A stretch of DNA of 42,485 bases from JANMAT01 sp031359995 (GCA_031359995.1 JANMAT010000221.1:1-42485), one strand, 5' to 3'; positions 1 to 8,446 are shown, numbered from the stretch's first letter. Made by a program: numbers and translations. The notes: a model not told the origin generated them from the letters alone.

Positions 1-75
1 CGGGGGGGCCACCCCCCCCGGGGGGGGGGGGGGGCGGGGGGGTGGCCTGGGGGGGGGGCGCCCCCCCCGGCCCGC
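1..75. other. G/C homopolymer stretch at the window edge, probable sequence artefact
   Basis: Bases 1 to about 75 consist of runs of G (one of 14) and C (up to 8) with few other bases. They interrupt the xseA frame exactly where conserved sequence should continue. I read this as low-quality sequence at a contig end, not as a biological G-quadruplex. Confidence 0.6.
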
Positions 76-764
76 CCCACGACCCCGACCTGATCCTGGT
101 CGTGCGCGGCGGCGGGTCCCGCACCGACCTGGCCACCTTCGACGACGAGCGCATCGCCCGGGCCATCGCCACCAGCACCGTGCCGGTGTGGACCGGGCTC
201 GGCCACGAGATCGACCGGGCCGTGGCCGACGACGTGGCCCACACCGCCCACAAGACCCCCACCGCCTGCGCCGCCGCCCTCGTGCAGCGCGTGCGTGACG
301 CCCAGCAGCGGGCCGAGTCGGCCTGGTCGGGTGTGGTGGTGCACACGGCGGCCACGCTCGACGGTCACGATCGCCGGCTCGACGAGCGGGCCCGCCAGGC
401 CGCCCGCCGCACCGAGGGCGCCGTGGCCGTCGCCGGTGAGCGCCTCCGCGGCCGGGCCAACCGGGTGGTGGCCGCCGCCCACCGCACCATCGACGGTGAG
501 GAGCACCGCACCCGCCACCGGGCCCACCGGGTCGCGGTGGGCGCCCCGTCCCTGGTGCGCTCGCTCACCGCCGACCTCGACCTCGCCGCCGCCCGCATCG
601 CCGCCGTCGACCCTGCCGTGGCCCTGGCCCGGGGCTGGTCCATCACCCGCCGGGCCGACGGTGCCATCGTGCGGTCGGTGGCCGACGTGGCTGTGGGCGA
701 CGGGCTGCGCACCCTGGTGGCCGACGGCGAGATCGCCGCCACGGTGACCGCCCGTGACCAATGA
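1..764 (+). CDS. xseA: Exodeoxyribonuclease VII large subunit, 5'-truncated
   Basis: This is the C-terminal part of the large subunit of exodeoxyribonuclease VII, which with XseB degrades single-stranded DNA in the cytoplasm. The frame (codons in phase with base 3) enters from the window edge. The family signature is clear from about base 80: a hydrophobic strand followed by RGGGS, then the GHEID segment, then TPTACAAA, and a long Arg/Ala-rich helical C-terminus ending in the usual LARGWS and DGLRTLVADG blocks. About 230 residues are present where the family usually has about 400 or more, so the N-terminal OB-fold is missing. The first 70 or so bases are almost pure runs of G and C and read as an implausible Gly/Pro string, so the 5' end is probably not real sequence. 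Confidence 0.9.
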   Translation, partial: GGPPPPGGGGGGGVAWGGGAPPGPPHDPDLILVVRGGGSRTDLATFDDERIARAIATSTVPVWTGLGHEIDRAVADDVAHTAHKTPTACAAALVQRVRDAQQRAESAWSGVVVHTAATLDGHDRRLDERARQAARRTEGAVAVAGERLRGRANRVVAAAHRTIDGEEHRTRHRAHRVAVGAPSLVRSLTADLDLAAARIAAVDPAVALARGWSITRRADGAIVRSVADVAVGDGLRTLVADGEIAATVTARDQ

Positions 765-788
765 GGTCGGTCCGTCCGCCGTTCTGAT

Positions 789-820
789 CCGGATCCGTCT
801 CACATCTGAGACGGATCCGG
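789..820. terminator. Perfect 14-bp hairpin between xseA and xseB
   Basis: The arms CCGGATCCGTCTCA (789-802) and TGAGACGGATCCGG (807-820) are exact reverse complements around the 4-base loop CATC. The hairpin starts 25 bases after the xseA stop and lies upstream of the xseB -10 box, so it would separate the two transcripts. No T-tract follows, which is common for terminators in high-G+C actinobacteria. The alternative is a dyad binding site for a regulator. Confidence 0.5.
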
Positions 821-886
821 CGAAGAACCGAGAGGCCTGCGGCTCGAGATCCGATCCGTCGGGGCCCAGCGACAGCGGCCCGGGGC

Positions 887-892
887 TACTGT
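887..892 (+). promoter_or_regulatory. -10 box TACTGT for xseB
   Basis: TACTGT lies 7 bases before the GTG at 900, the leaderless spacing seen across this window. It favours GTG 900 over GTG 891, which would lie inside the box. Confidence 0.55.
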
Positions 893-899
893 GCCGCCC

Positions 900-1112
900 G
901 TGGCTGACCCCGACGAGATCGACGGCCTCGGCTACGGCGACGCCGTGACCGAGTTGGAGCAGATCCTGGCCGAGCTGGAGAGCGAATCGGTCGACGTCGA
1001 CCGGTTGGCCGAGCGGGTGAAGCGGGCCTCGGCCCTCATCCGCCACTGCCGGTCGCGGGTGGGCTCGGCCCGGGTCGAGATCGAGCGCATCGTCGCCGAC
1101 CTCGACACCTGA
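900..1112 (+). CDS. xseB: Exodeoxyribonuclease VII small subunit
   Basis: Small subunit of exodeoxyribonuclease VII, 70 residues from GTG 900, matching the family's usual 60-80. Its sequence is the typical all-helical pattern: YGDAVTELEQILAELES near the N-terminus, DVDRLAERVKRA in the middle, and a basic C-terminal helix with conserved Leu/Ile spacing. An alternative GTG at 891 would add three residues but overlaps the -10 box. The gene follows xseA on the same strand, the usual order, but a 14-bp hairpin and its own promoter lie between them. It is therefore probably transcribed on its own. Confidence 0.88.
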   Translation: MADPDEIDGLGYGDAVTELEQILAELESESVDVDRLAERVKRASALIRHCRSRVGSARVEIERIVADLDT

Positions 1113-1174
1113 GCGCCCGGCGCCGTCCGCTGGCGACCGCAAGAACCCGACACCGGGGAAGCCTCGCGCGCCGG

Positions 1175-1180
1175 TAGCGT
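1175..1180 (+). promoter_or_regulatory. -10 box TAGCGT upstream of the zinc-ribbon pair
   Basis: TAGCGT is 8 bases before ATG 1189. The same hexamer precedes the ABC exporter and yceH genes in this window at leaderless spacing. Confidence 0.5.
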
Positions 1181-1188
1181 TCCGACTC

Positions 1189-1215
1189 ATGGGCGACACG
1201 GGATTCCCGTGGTGA
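1189..1215 (+). CDS. Possible 8-codon leaderless leader ORF
   Basis: ATG 1189 opens a reading frame of eight codons (MGDTGFPW) ending in TGA at 1213-1215. It sits 8 bases after a TAGCGT box, the same spacing as leaderless starts elsewhere here. Its stop overlaps the GTG start of the next gene as GTGA (1212-1215), and that gene has no visible Shine-Dalgarno sequence. The arrangement would let ribosomes load on the leader and re-initiate downstream. It is too short to test by homology and could be chance. Confidence 0.35.
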   Translation: MGDTGFPW

Positions 1216-2612
1216 GTGGCCGGACGCGCTGTCCGCGCTGCGGTGAGGGCGTCCGCGGCGCGCCCGCGTTCTGCCCGGCCTGCGGCACCCGGCTGGCCAC
1301 CGGTGACGAGGCCGCGGTCGAGGTCGAGCTGCTCGACGACCGCGCCACGGCGACCATGGGCGCCGGCGAGGTCGTGTTCGACGCCCCTGGTCGGCGCCGG
1401 GGCCGCACGGTCGGCGTGGCCGTGGCCGGCGCGCTGGCGCTGGCCGTCGGCGTGAGCGTGGCCACCGGCGGCGACCGCCGGTCGGCGGCGCCGACCCCGA
1501 CGACGGTGATCGCGGCGACGACGACGACCACGGCGGCGGGCGCCACGACCTCGAGCGACGCGCCCACCACCACGACCACGCTCGGGCCGGTCGCGGTGGG
1601 GACCGGGCCGATGTTCGGGGAGACCACCGGCCTGAGCCTGGTGACGACGTTCTCGTCGGAGCTCTACCGGATCGACCTCGACACCGGCATCGCCGTGCCG
1701 CTGCACGCCGGCCCCCAGAGCGGCGACGCCGGCCTCGGCATCCTCACCACGGTGGGGTTGGTCGTGGGCGATCAGAACGGCTCGCTCCGTCTGCTCGCCC
1801 CCGGAGCCACCACACCGGCGGCCCTGGTCGACCCCGCCGACGCGACGTCGCGGCTCGTGGTGAACGGCGCGAACTTCGTGGGTGAGGGGCCGCCCGGACG
1901 GCTGTGGCTGATGAGCTACGACGACGCCGGTCAGCACGTCGGCTACCTCGAACCGGCACGGGGCGGCGGGTTCACCGAGGTGCCGATGCCGGTGTCGACC
2001 GGTGGGGTGCGGGCCGACGGCCTCGGCGGTGTCCTGTTCACCGCCCCGGGCGGCGTGTACCGCGCCGAGCCGGGTGGGAGCCCGTCGCGCGTGAGCGAGG
2101 GCTACCTGCTCGACGCGGCCAACGGGCACGTGCTCACCCTCGAGTGCGATGCCTCCTTGCGCTGCGTCTGGCAGGTGCTCGATCAGGCCATCGGGTCGAC
2201 GTGGCGCGTGCCCGTCGACGGCGACGTCGCCTCGCTGTTCAACGGGGGCGCTGCATTGTCGCCCGACGGCGAGCACATCGTGCGCACCCTGGCGGCCGAC
2301 TCGACGCCCCAACCGGCGGCCCGGGTACGGATCGAGGTCTTCGGTCGCGAGGGCCGGCTGGCCGTGTTCGACGAGACCCTGTTCGGGAACTCGTACTGCT
2401 CGCCGTTCGGGTGCGGGAACAGCGCGGTGTGGTCGACCGACGGCACATGGCTGGTGGGCCTCAGCGCGTCGGATTCGATGTGGGGCTGGCGTCCCGGGCT
2501 GGCGGCGCCGGTCGTCGCCCCGGTCGCTCCGGTGACCGAGGCGGGGTCGCCGGGTCTGAGCGGCATGGTGGCGGTCGGGCCCACGAGCGGACTCCCGGTG
2601 CGCCCGGCATGA
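1212..2612 (+). CDS. Zinc-ribbon / single-TM / extracellular propeller protein, paralogue A
   Basis: Not a family I can name. The order of parts is plain. An N-terminal zinc ribbon has Cys7, Cys10, Cys21 and Cys24. A Gly/Ala/Val membrane helix follows at about residues 66-84. A Thr-rich linker runs to about 130, then about 330 residues of repeated beta-strand segments resemble a TolB/WD-like propeller (LYRIDLDTG, GPPGRLWL, GGVYRAEPGG, ALSPDGEHI, AVWSTDGTW). Two Cys pairs in the outer part (ECDASLRC, YCSPFGC) are conserved in the next gene and may form disulfides. GTG 1212 was chosen over GTG 1209 because it overlaps the stop of the small leader ORF. The gene overlaps its paralogue by ATGA, so the two should be co-translated. 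By inference it is a membrane sensor or scaffold. Confidence 0.75.
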   Translation: MSGRTRCPRCGEGVRGAPAFCPACGTRLATGDEAAVEVELLDDRATATMGAGEVVFDAPGRRRGRTVGVAVAGALALAVGVSVATGGDRRSAAPTPTTVIAATTTTTAAGATTSSDAPTTTTTLGPVAVGTGPMFGETTGLSLVTTFSSELYRIDLDTGIAVPLHAGPQSGDAGLGILTTVGLVVGDQNGSLRLLAPGATTPAALVDPADATSRLVVNGANFVGEGPPGRLWLMSYDDAGQHVGYLEPARGGGFTEVPMPVSTGGVRADGLGGVLFTAPGGVYRAEPGGSPSRVSEGYLLDAANGHVLTLECDASLRCVWQVLDQAIGSTWRVPVDGDVASLFNGGAALSPDGEHIVRTLAADSTPQPAARVRIEVFGREGRLAVFDETLFGNSYCSPFGCGNSAVWSTDGTWLVGLSASDSMWGWRPGLAAPVVAPVAPVTEAGSPGLSGMVAVGPTSGLPVRPA

Positions 2613-4024
2613 GCGTTCGTGCCCGGTGCCCCCGTTGCCACGAGCCGGTCCGGTCGGGTGCGGCGTTCTGCGGTGCGTGTGGCGCGCTCCAGGGCGACCA
2701 GGGCGGCCCTGCCGTCGAGGTCGACCTGTTCGGCGGGCCGACGGCACCGGCCGCCGGCGACGAACTGGTGTTCGAGACCCGCGGTGGCCGGTGGGGGCGG
2801 GCGATCGGTGCGGCCGTCGCCGCCGCGCTCGTGGTGGCCGTCGGGGTGAGCGTGGCGAGTGGTGGCGGCGGCGGGGAGAGCGGGCCGACCACCACCACGG
2901 TGGAGGCCGCCACGACCACGACCACGACCGAGACCACGACGTGGAGCGCCGAAGCCACCGCCCCCATCACCACGACCACGCTCGGGCCCGTCGCCATCGG
3001 CGCCGGCCCGCTGCTGGGCGAGCCGACGAGCCTCACGCTGCTGGTCACCCTGGGGGCCGATCTGCACGCCGTCGACCTCGACACCGGCATCGCCCAGCCG
3101 CTGAACGCCGGCCGCATGGGCAACGCCGGCTCCGCCGGCATGCTGACCTCGGTCGGGCTGCTGCTGCCCGACAACGGCAGCGGGCTGCTCCAACTGCTCC
3201 GTCCCGGCGCCAAGGAGGCGATGCCGCTCGTCGAGCAAACGCGTCCCAGCGCCGACCAGCCGTTCTTCGGCGGGTACAACTACATCGGCGAGGGTCCGCC
3301 CGGGCGCCTGTGGTTGACGATCTACGGACCGACCCCGGCCCAGGTCGGGTACGTGGAGCCCGCCATCGGTCCCGACGTCCACCCACTGGGCCCGGCGTTC
3401 GCCGTGGGGTTGATGAAGGCCGATGGGTTGGGCGGCGTCGTGTTCAGCGGCCCGGGCGGGGTGTACCGGCTCGTGCCGGGCGAGACGCCGACGCGGCTGA
3501 GCACCGGCTACCTCCAAGACGCCGTCAACGGCCACGTGCTCACGGTGGAGTGCGACGAACGCCTGCAGTGCGGTCTCCAGGTCCGTGACCTGCGCCGCGG
3601 CACGTCCTGGTCCGCGCCGATGGCCGACGGCGACCTGACGGTGCCGGGCGTGGTGCCCGTGCTCGCGCCCGACGGTCGCCACGTGGTGCTGTCGCCGTTC
3701 GGCGGTGGGGTGCCGCTGCGGTCGGGTGAAGGCACCGTGCGCGTCGTGGGCGACGACGGCGCGATGGTGACGTTCCGCGAGACGGTGTTCGGGAGCGGCA
3801 ACTGCTTCAACTACGGCTGCCAGGGCGCCATGGTCTGGTCGACCGACGGGTCGTGGCTCTTCGGTCTGCAGGACTCGGCCACGCTGTGGGCGTGGCGGCC
3901 CGGTCTGGACGCGCCGCGCACCGTGGAGCTGCCCGGCTCGATCGACGGGCGTCTGCCCACCTTCAGCGGGTTCCTCGCCGGCGGCCCCACCGGCTCGCTG
4001 CCCGCCGCTCCCGGGCTCCCATGA
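2609..4024 (+). CDS. Zinc-ribbon / single-TM / extracellular propeller protein, paralogue B
   Basis: A tandem duplicate of the preceding gene, 471 residues. The zinc-ribbon cysteines sit at the same positions (7, 10, 21, 24), with a membrane helix near residues 66-88 and an even longer Thr-rich linker. The propeller is clearly homologous (HAVDLDTGIAQPL, GEGPPGRLWL, GGVYRLVPGE, MVWSTDGSWL), and both outer Cys pairs are kept (ECDERLQC, NCFNYGC). The start is the ATG of an ATGA overlap with paralogue A. The duplication looks old, because only motif cores are still identical. Function is unknown; surface display of a propeller anchored to a cytoplasmic zinc ribbon is inferred. Its stop overlaps an ATG at 4021 that is in frame with crtE, but I do not believe that is a real start. 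Confidence 0.75.
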   Translation: MSVRARCPRCHEPVRSGAAFCGACGALQGDQGGPAVEVDLFGGPTAPAAGDELVFETRGGRWGRAIGAAVAAALVVAVGVSVASGGGGGESGPTTTTVEAATTTTTTETTTWSAEATAPITTTTLGPVAIGAGPLLGEPTSLTLLVTLGADLHAVDLDTGIAQPLNAGRMGNAGSAGMLTSVGLLLPDNGSGLLQLLRPGAKEAMPLVEQTRPSADQPFFGGYNYIGEGPPGRLWLTIYGPTPAQVGYVEPAIGPDVHPLGPAFAVGLMKADGLGGVVFSGPGGVYRLVPGETPTRLSTGYLQDAVNGHVLTVECDERLQCGLQVRDLRRGTSWSAPMADGDLTVPGVVPVLAPDGRHVVLSPFGGGVPLRSGEGTVRVVGDDGAMVTFRETVFGSGNCFNYGCQGAMVWSTDGSWLFGLQDSATLWAWRPGLDAPRTVELPGSIDGRLPTFSGFLAGGPTGSLPAAPGLP

Positions 4025-4222
4025 CGGACACCCCGGTGCCGGCCCCGGCGCCCACCCCTACCGCCCGGGGCCCGACCCGACGGCACCGCGAGCTGACCGG
4101 GTCGATCCTCGCCGCCGGCTTGAGGTCGACCCCCCCAACCGGGTGCTCGAACGCACCGGAACGGGGCCGCCGGGTCATCAGTTCGGAGGGGGCTCGGTCC
4201 GACGTGATGTCGGGGGTTCGCC

Positions 4223-4228
4223 TACGGT
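4223..4228 (+). promoter_or_regulatory. -10 box TACGGT for the carotenoid operon
   Basis: TACGGT lies 8 bases before ATG 4237, the leaderless spacing. It sits in about 210 bases of non-coding sequence between the propeller genes and crtE, and it argues against the in-frame upstream ATG 4021. Confidence 0.6.
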
Positions 4229-4236
4229 TGTTGCCG

Positions 4237-5292
4237 ATGGTCGTCGTTCCCTCATCCCTTCTCGGCATCGCCGAGCGCGTGGAGCGTCGCCTCGACGATC
4301 TCCTCGTCGCCGAGTCCTCCCGCTGGGCGGCCCTCGACGACGAGCTCGCCGCCCCGTTCGCCTCGCTGCGCAGCCTCGTGCTGTCGGGCGGAAAGCGACT
4401 GCGCCCGGCCTTTTGCTACTGGGGATGGATCGGTGCCGGCGGCGACCCCGAGGACCGGCGCATCAGCGACGCCGGCGCCGCGTTCGAACTGCTGCACGCC
4501 TTCGCCTTGTTCCACGACGACGTCATGGACGGCTCGGCCACCCGACGCGGGGAGCGCACCACCCACCTGAGCTTCGCCGACCGTCACGACGACAACCTGT
4601 GGCGGGGCGAGGCCCGTCGCTTCGGCGAGGGTGTGGCCATCCTGGTCGGCGACCTCGCGTTCGTCTACGCCGACGAGCTCATGTACGGCGCCCCGCTGCC
4701 GGCGTGGCGGCTCTGGAACGAGCTGCGCATCGAGTTGAACGTCGGGCAGTACCTCGACATCGTCGGCACGGCGCGCGGCGAGCGCGACCGCGCCGCCGCC
4801 GAGCGCATCGCCCGCTACAAGAGCGGCAAGTACACGGTGGAGCGCCCGTTGCACGTCGGCACCGCACTGGCCGCGCCCGAGCGGGCCGACCTGCTCGTGC
4901 AGCTGTCGGGCTACGGCCTGCCGCTCGGCGACGCCTTCCAGCTGCGCGACGACGTGCTCGGCGCGTTCGGCGACGCCGAGCGCACCGGCAAGCCCGTGGG
5001 CGACGACCTGCGCGAGGGCAAGCCCACCCCACTGCTGGCCACCGCCTCGGCCCGGGCCACCACCGCGCAGCGCACGCTGCTCGAGCGGGTCGGGCGGCCC
5101 GACCTGAGCGGCGACGAGGTCGTCGCCCTCCAGCAGGTGCTGGTCGACACGGGCGCGCTCGCCGACCTCGAAGTGACCATCGAATCGCTCACCAGCGAGG
5201 CGATCGACGCGCTCGACCGCGCCGACATCACCGATGACGCGCGCAAGGAGTTGACGGAACTGGCCCACTACGTGGCCTGGCGGGAGAGCTGA
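4237..5292 (+). CDS. crtE: Geranylgeranyl diphosphate synthase (polyprenyl synthetase)
   Basis: A trans-isoprenyl diphosphate synthase of 351 residues, expected to make the C20 precursor geranylgeranyl diphosphate for the carotenoid pathway in the cytoplasm. The GKRLRP substrate-binding block is at residues 52-57. The first Asp-rich motif DDVMD is at 94-98, followed by RRGERTTH. The second Asp-rich region, DDVLGAFGD at 238-246, has the DDxLG form typical of actinobacterial enzymes. ATG 4237 is set by the TACGGT box 8 bases upstream; the frame is open back to ATG 4021, but that extension is low-complexity and unlike the family. It is the first gene of a six-gene operon, one base before crtI. 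Chain length (C20 or C25) cannot be fixed from sequence; the neighbours favour C20. Confidence 0.9.
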   Translation: MVVVPSSLLGIAERVERRLDDLLVAESSRWAALDDELAAPFASLRSLVLSGGKRLRPAFCYWGWIGAGGDPEDRRISDAGAAFELLHAFALFHDDVMDGSATRRGERTTHLSFADRHDDNLWRGEARRFGEGVAILVGDLAFVYADELMYGAPLPAWRLWNELRIELNVGQYLDIVGTARGERDRAAAERIARYKSGKYTVERPLHVGTALAAPERADLLVQLSGYGLPLGDAFQLRDDVLGAFGDAERTGKPVGDDLREGKPTPLLATASARATTAQRTLLERVGRPDLSGDEVVALQQVLVDTGALADLEVTIESLTSEAIDALDRADITDDARKELTELAHYVAWRES

Positions 5293-5293
5293 C

Positions 5294-6775
5294 GTGCGCG
5301 CCCTCGTGATCGGGGCGGGACTGGGCGGGCTCTCGGCCGCCGCCCACCTGGTGGGTGACGGCCACGACGTCACCGTGCTGGAGCGCGGCGCGCTACCCGG
5401 CGGGCGGGCCGGGCTGGTGCCCAACGACCTCGGCTACCGGCTCGACAACGGGCCGACCGTGCTCACCATGCCGAACCTGCTGGCCGACGTGTTCCGCGCC
5501 GCCGGCCACGACATGGCCGACTTCGTCACCGTGCGCCCCGTCGACCCGATGTACCGGGCGCTGTACGCCGATGGCAGCGTGCTCCACGTGCGCCACGGCC
5601 GCGAGCGCATGGCGATGGAGATCGAGGCGTTCGCCGGTACGAGCGAAGCGGGCGGCTTCCTCGCCTTCTGCGACTGGCTCGACGAGCTCTACCGCGTCGA
5701 GATGCCCCACTTCATCGACGCCAACTTCGATTCGGTGCTCGACCTCGTGAAGCCGTGGCGTGCCGGGCTGCGGCTCGTCCGCCTCGGTGGGTTCGGTCGG
5801 CTGGGCAGGAAGGTCGCCCAGTTCTTCAAGGACGAACGACTGCAGCGCATCTTCTCGTTCCAGTCGATGTACGCCGGGCTGGCGCCGTACGAGGCACTCG
5901 CGCTCTACGCCGTCATCACCTACATGGACTCGGTCGAGGGTGTCTACGCGCCCGCAGGCGGCATGCACGCCATGGCGTCGGGTCTGGCCGCCGCGCTCGA
6001 GAAGTCGGGCGTGGTCATGCGCTACGAGGCCGACGTGACCGCCATCGACCGGTGGGAGTCCACCGGCGCGGTGCGGGGTGTGACCCTCGCCGGCGGCGAG
6101 CGCATCGAGGCCGACGTCGTCGTGTGCAACCCCGACCTGCCCGTGGCCTACCGCATGCTCCTGCCGGGGGTGGAGGCGCCGCGCGCCGCCCGCACCGGCA
6201 CCTACTCGCCCAGCTGCCTGCTGTGGGTCGCGGGGGTGAAGGGCACCCCGCCGCCGGGCACCGCCCACCACAACATCCACTTCGGCCACGACTGGGACGG
6301 CGCCTTCCGGTCCATCATCCACGACGGCGTCCGCATGAGCGATCCGTCCATCCTCGTCACCATGCACTCGGTCGACGACGCCACGCTGGCCCCCGCCGGA
6401 TGCTCCACGCTGTACGCGCTGGAGCCCATCCCCAACCTGGACGGCCACATCGACTGGTCGCGCCAGCGCGACCGCATCGCCGACTCGTTGCGCCGCCACG
6501 TCGCCTCGCTCGGCTACCCCACCGACGTGGAGGTCGAGCAGGTGATCGACCCGCGTGACTGGGAGCGGCTCGGCATGGAGCGGGGCACGCCGTTCGCCCT
6601 CGCCCACACGTTCCGCCAGACCGGCCCGTTCCGGCCCCGCAACGTCGACCGGCGCGTGCCCGGGTTGGTGTTCGTGGGCTCCGGCACGCAGCCCGGTGTG
6701 GGCGTGCCCATGGTGCTCGTGTCGGGCCGTCTCGCCGCCGAGCGCGTGCGCCAGTACGAGAGGGCGAAGCCATGA
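5294..6775 (+). CDS. crtI: Phytoene desaturase
   Basis: A CrtI-type FAD-dependent phytoene desaturase of 493 residues, converting colourless phytoene to lycopene or a related polyene at the membrane. The N-terminal dinucleotide-binding motif GAGLGGLSAA (residues 7-16) leads into the ERGALPGGRA and DNGPTVLTMP segments typical of the family. The C-terminus has FVGSGTQPGVGVPMVLVSG, the conserved FAD and product-site block. GTG 5294 starts one base after the crtE stop, with a GGGAGAG Shine-Dalgarno match upstream. Its end overlaps crtB as ATGA. The desaturation number (three, four or five steps) cannot be read from the sequence. Confidence 0.93.
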   Translation: MRALVIGAGLGGLSAAAHLVGDGHDVTVLERGALPGGRAGLVPNDLGYRLDNGPTVLTMPNLLADVFRAAGHDMADFVTVRPVDPMYRALYADGSVLHVRHGRERMAMEIEAFAGTSEAGGFLAFCDWLDELYRVEMPHFIDANFDSVLDLVKPWRAGLRLVRLGGFGRLGRKVAQFFKDERLQRIFSFQSMYAGLAPYEALALYAVITYMDSVEGVYAPAGGMHAMASGLAAALEKSGVVMRYEADVTAIDRWESTGAVRGVTLAGGERIEADVVVCNPDLPVAYRMLLPGVEAPRAARTGTYSPSCLLWVAGVKGTPPPGTAHHNIHFGHDWDGAFRSIIHDGVRMSDPSILVTMHSVDDATLAPAGCSTLYALEPIPNLDGHIDWSRQRDRIADSLRRHVASLGYPTDVEVEQVIDPRDWERLGMERGTPFALAHTFRQTGPFRPRNVDRRVPGLVFVGSGTQPGVGVPMVLVSGRLAAERVRQYERAKP

Positions 6776-7686
6776 GCACCGAAGCCCGTTCCCCCGCCGC
6801 GGCGACCGCCGGCGTGACCCTGGCGGCGAGCTACGCCCGGTGCCAGGAGCTGAACCGGCGCCACGGCACCACCTACTACTGGTCCACCATGGTGCTGCCC
6901 AAGGACAAGCGGCCCCACGTGCACGCGCTGTACGCGTTCTGCCGCTACGCCGACGACATCGTCGACGACCTCGGCACCGACGTGTCGGTCCAGGAACGGG
7001 GCCGGGCCCTGGCCGACTTCGGCGACCGCTTCTTCGCCGATCTGGGGCACGGTGAGTCCGACGACCTCGTGCTCAAGGCGGTCGTGCACACGGTGACCCG
7101 GTGGGGCATCGACCCCGACTGCTTCCGCCGCTTCCTGCGCTCGATGACCATGGACCTCACCGTCGCCTCCTACGACACGTGGGACGACCTGCTCGTGTAC
7201 ATGGACGGCTCGGCCGCGGTGATCGGCGAGATGATGCTGCCGGTGCTGGAACCGCTGTCGCCCGAGGCCATGGCCCGCGCCCGCGACCTCGGCAACGGGT
7301 TCCAGCTCACGAACTTCCTGCGCGACGTCAGCGAAGACCTGGACCGCGGCCGCGTGTACATCCCGCAGGAGGACCTGCGCCGCTTCGGCGTGGACCCGGC
7401 CACCGAGCGCGCCCGCGTCGGGGCCGGCCGGCCGGTCTCGAGTGAGTGGGTGTCGCTCATGCGGTTCGAGATCGCCCGCTGCGACGAGCTGTACCGCTCG
7501 GCCGACGTCGGCATCGGGCTGCTTCCCGGGCGGTCGTCCCGCTGCATCCGCTCGGCGCGCGTCCTGTACTCGCGCATCGGTCGCCGCATCGAAGCGCAGG
7601 GCTACGACGTGTTCACCACGCGGGCCCGGGTGGCCACATGGCGCAAGCTGGCGCTCGTGGGTGCCACCATGATCCGTCGTGGTTGA
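6772..7686 (+). CDS. crtB: Phytoene synthase
   Basis: A squalene/phytoene synthase family enzyme of 304 residues that joins two geranylgeranyl diphosphates into phytoene, the first committed carotenoid step. Both Mg2+-diphosphate motifs are intact: YADDIVDD (DDIVD at 61-65) and NFLRDVSEDLDRGRVYIP (181-198). ATG 6772 overlaps the crtI stop as ATGA and has an AGAGGG match about 8 bases upstream. The following cruF gene begins 8 bases inside its end. Length and motifs are normal; the crtI neighbour excludes a squalene role with fair certainty. Confidence 0.95.
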   Translation: MSTEARSPAAATAGVTLAASYARCQELNRRHGTTYYWSTMVLPKDKRPHVHALYAFCRYADDIVDDLGTDVSVQERGRALADFGDRFFADLGHGESDDLVLKAVVHTVTRWGIDPDCFRRFLRSMTMDLTVASYDTWDDLLVYMDGSAAVIGEMMLPVLEPLSPEAMARARDLGNGFQLTNFLRDVSEDLDRGRVYIPQEDLRRFGVDPATERARVGAGRPVSSEWVSLMRFEIARCDELYRSADVGIGLLPGRSSRCIRSARVLYSRIGRRIEAQGYDVFTTRARVATWRKLALVGATMIRRG

Positions 7687-8446
7687 CGCTCCGGTCAGGC
7701 GCTCGCCCGCCGATGTCGTGCAGGCCGTCGCGTTCGCGGTGCACGCGGTCGCGCTGATCGCCACGCCGTTGCGGCGGCGGGGTCGGCGGGCCGGGCTGGC
7801 CGGTGTCGTCGTGGGTGCCCTGGGCGCCGCCACCGCGGCGGCGGTCCTGCGCCGGTGGGGCCCGCGGCGCGCCGCGGGCGCGCTGGCCACCGTGGCCGTC
7901 GGCACCACCGTGCTGGAGCACGTCGGTACGGCCACCGGCCTGCCGTTCGGGCGCTACCACTACACGGGTGCGCTGCGGCCCGTCGTGGGCGGCGTGCCCG
8001 CCATCGTGCCGGTGGCGTGGTTCGCCATGGCGGTGCCGGCGCGCGAAGCGGCCCACGCCGCGCTCGGTGAGCGGTCGAGCCGGCTGCGCCGCGTCGGCCT
8101 GGGTGCCGCCTACCTGACGGCGTGGGACCTGTTCCTCGACCCGCAGATGGTCGGCGAGGGCTACTGGGTGTGGGCCCGCCGCGGCCGCTACCGCGGCATC
8201 CCGGTGACGAACTACCTCGGCTGGCTGGTTGGGTCGGCCGCGGTGATGGCGCTGCTGGAACTGTGGCTGCCCGCCGGCGAGCCCGAGCCGACGCTGACCG
8301 CCGAGTACGGCTGGATGGCCGTCATGCAGACCGTGGGCTTCGCCCGCTACTTCGACGATCGCCTGGTCGCCGCGGTGGGCGGCAGCGCCATGGTGCCGGC
8401 GGCCGCCGCCGCGGCGCGGGGTCTGGCCAGGCGCCGCCGTGGCTGA
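7679..8446 (+). CDS. cruF: CruF-type carotenoid 1',2'-hydratase
   Basis: A polytopic membrane protein of 255 residues of the CruF / bisanhydrobacterioruberin hydratase (DUF422) family, which adds water across the 1',2' double bond of an open carotenoid psi-end. The family blocks are all present in order: FGRYHYT (90-96), GGVPAIVPVAWF (104-115), LDPQM (153-157), GYWVW (161-165) and YRGIPVTNYLGW (171-182). The GTG start lies 8 bases inside crtB, and its end overlaps the next gene by the same 8 bases. CruF next to a second desaturase and a family 2 glycosyltransferase matches the logic of pathways that cap a psi-end with a sugar. Confidence 0.85.
   Translation: MVDAPVRRSPADVVQAVAFAVHAVALIATPLRRRGRRAGLAGVVVGALGAATAAAVLRRWGPRRAAGALATVAVGTTVLEHVGTATGLPFGRYHYTGALRPVVGGVPAIVPVAWFAMAVPAREAAHAALGERSSRLRRVGLGAAYLTAWDLFLDPQMVGEGYWVWARRGRYRGIPVTNYLGWLVGSAAVMALLELWLPAGEPEPTLTAEYGWMAVMQTVGFARYFDDRLVAAVGGSAMVPAAAAAARGLARRRRG

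Noticed and set aside
1..75. G-quadruplex-forming element at the window start
   Set aside because: The runs interrupt a conserved coding frame at the sequence edge, so an artefact is more likely.
1904..2608. Long open frame continuous with paralogue B
   Set aside because: It is a shadow frame inside paralogue A with an Arg/Gly-rich translation; the zinc ribbon starts at ATG 2609.
4021..4236. A 72-codon extension of crtE from the ATG that overlaps the paralogue B stop
   Set aside because: The sequence is low complexity with no family similarity, and the TACGGT box lies directly before ATG 4237.
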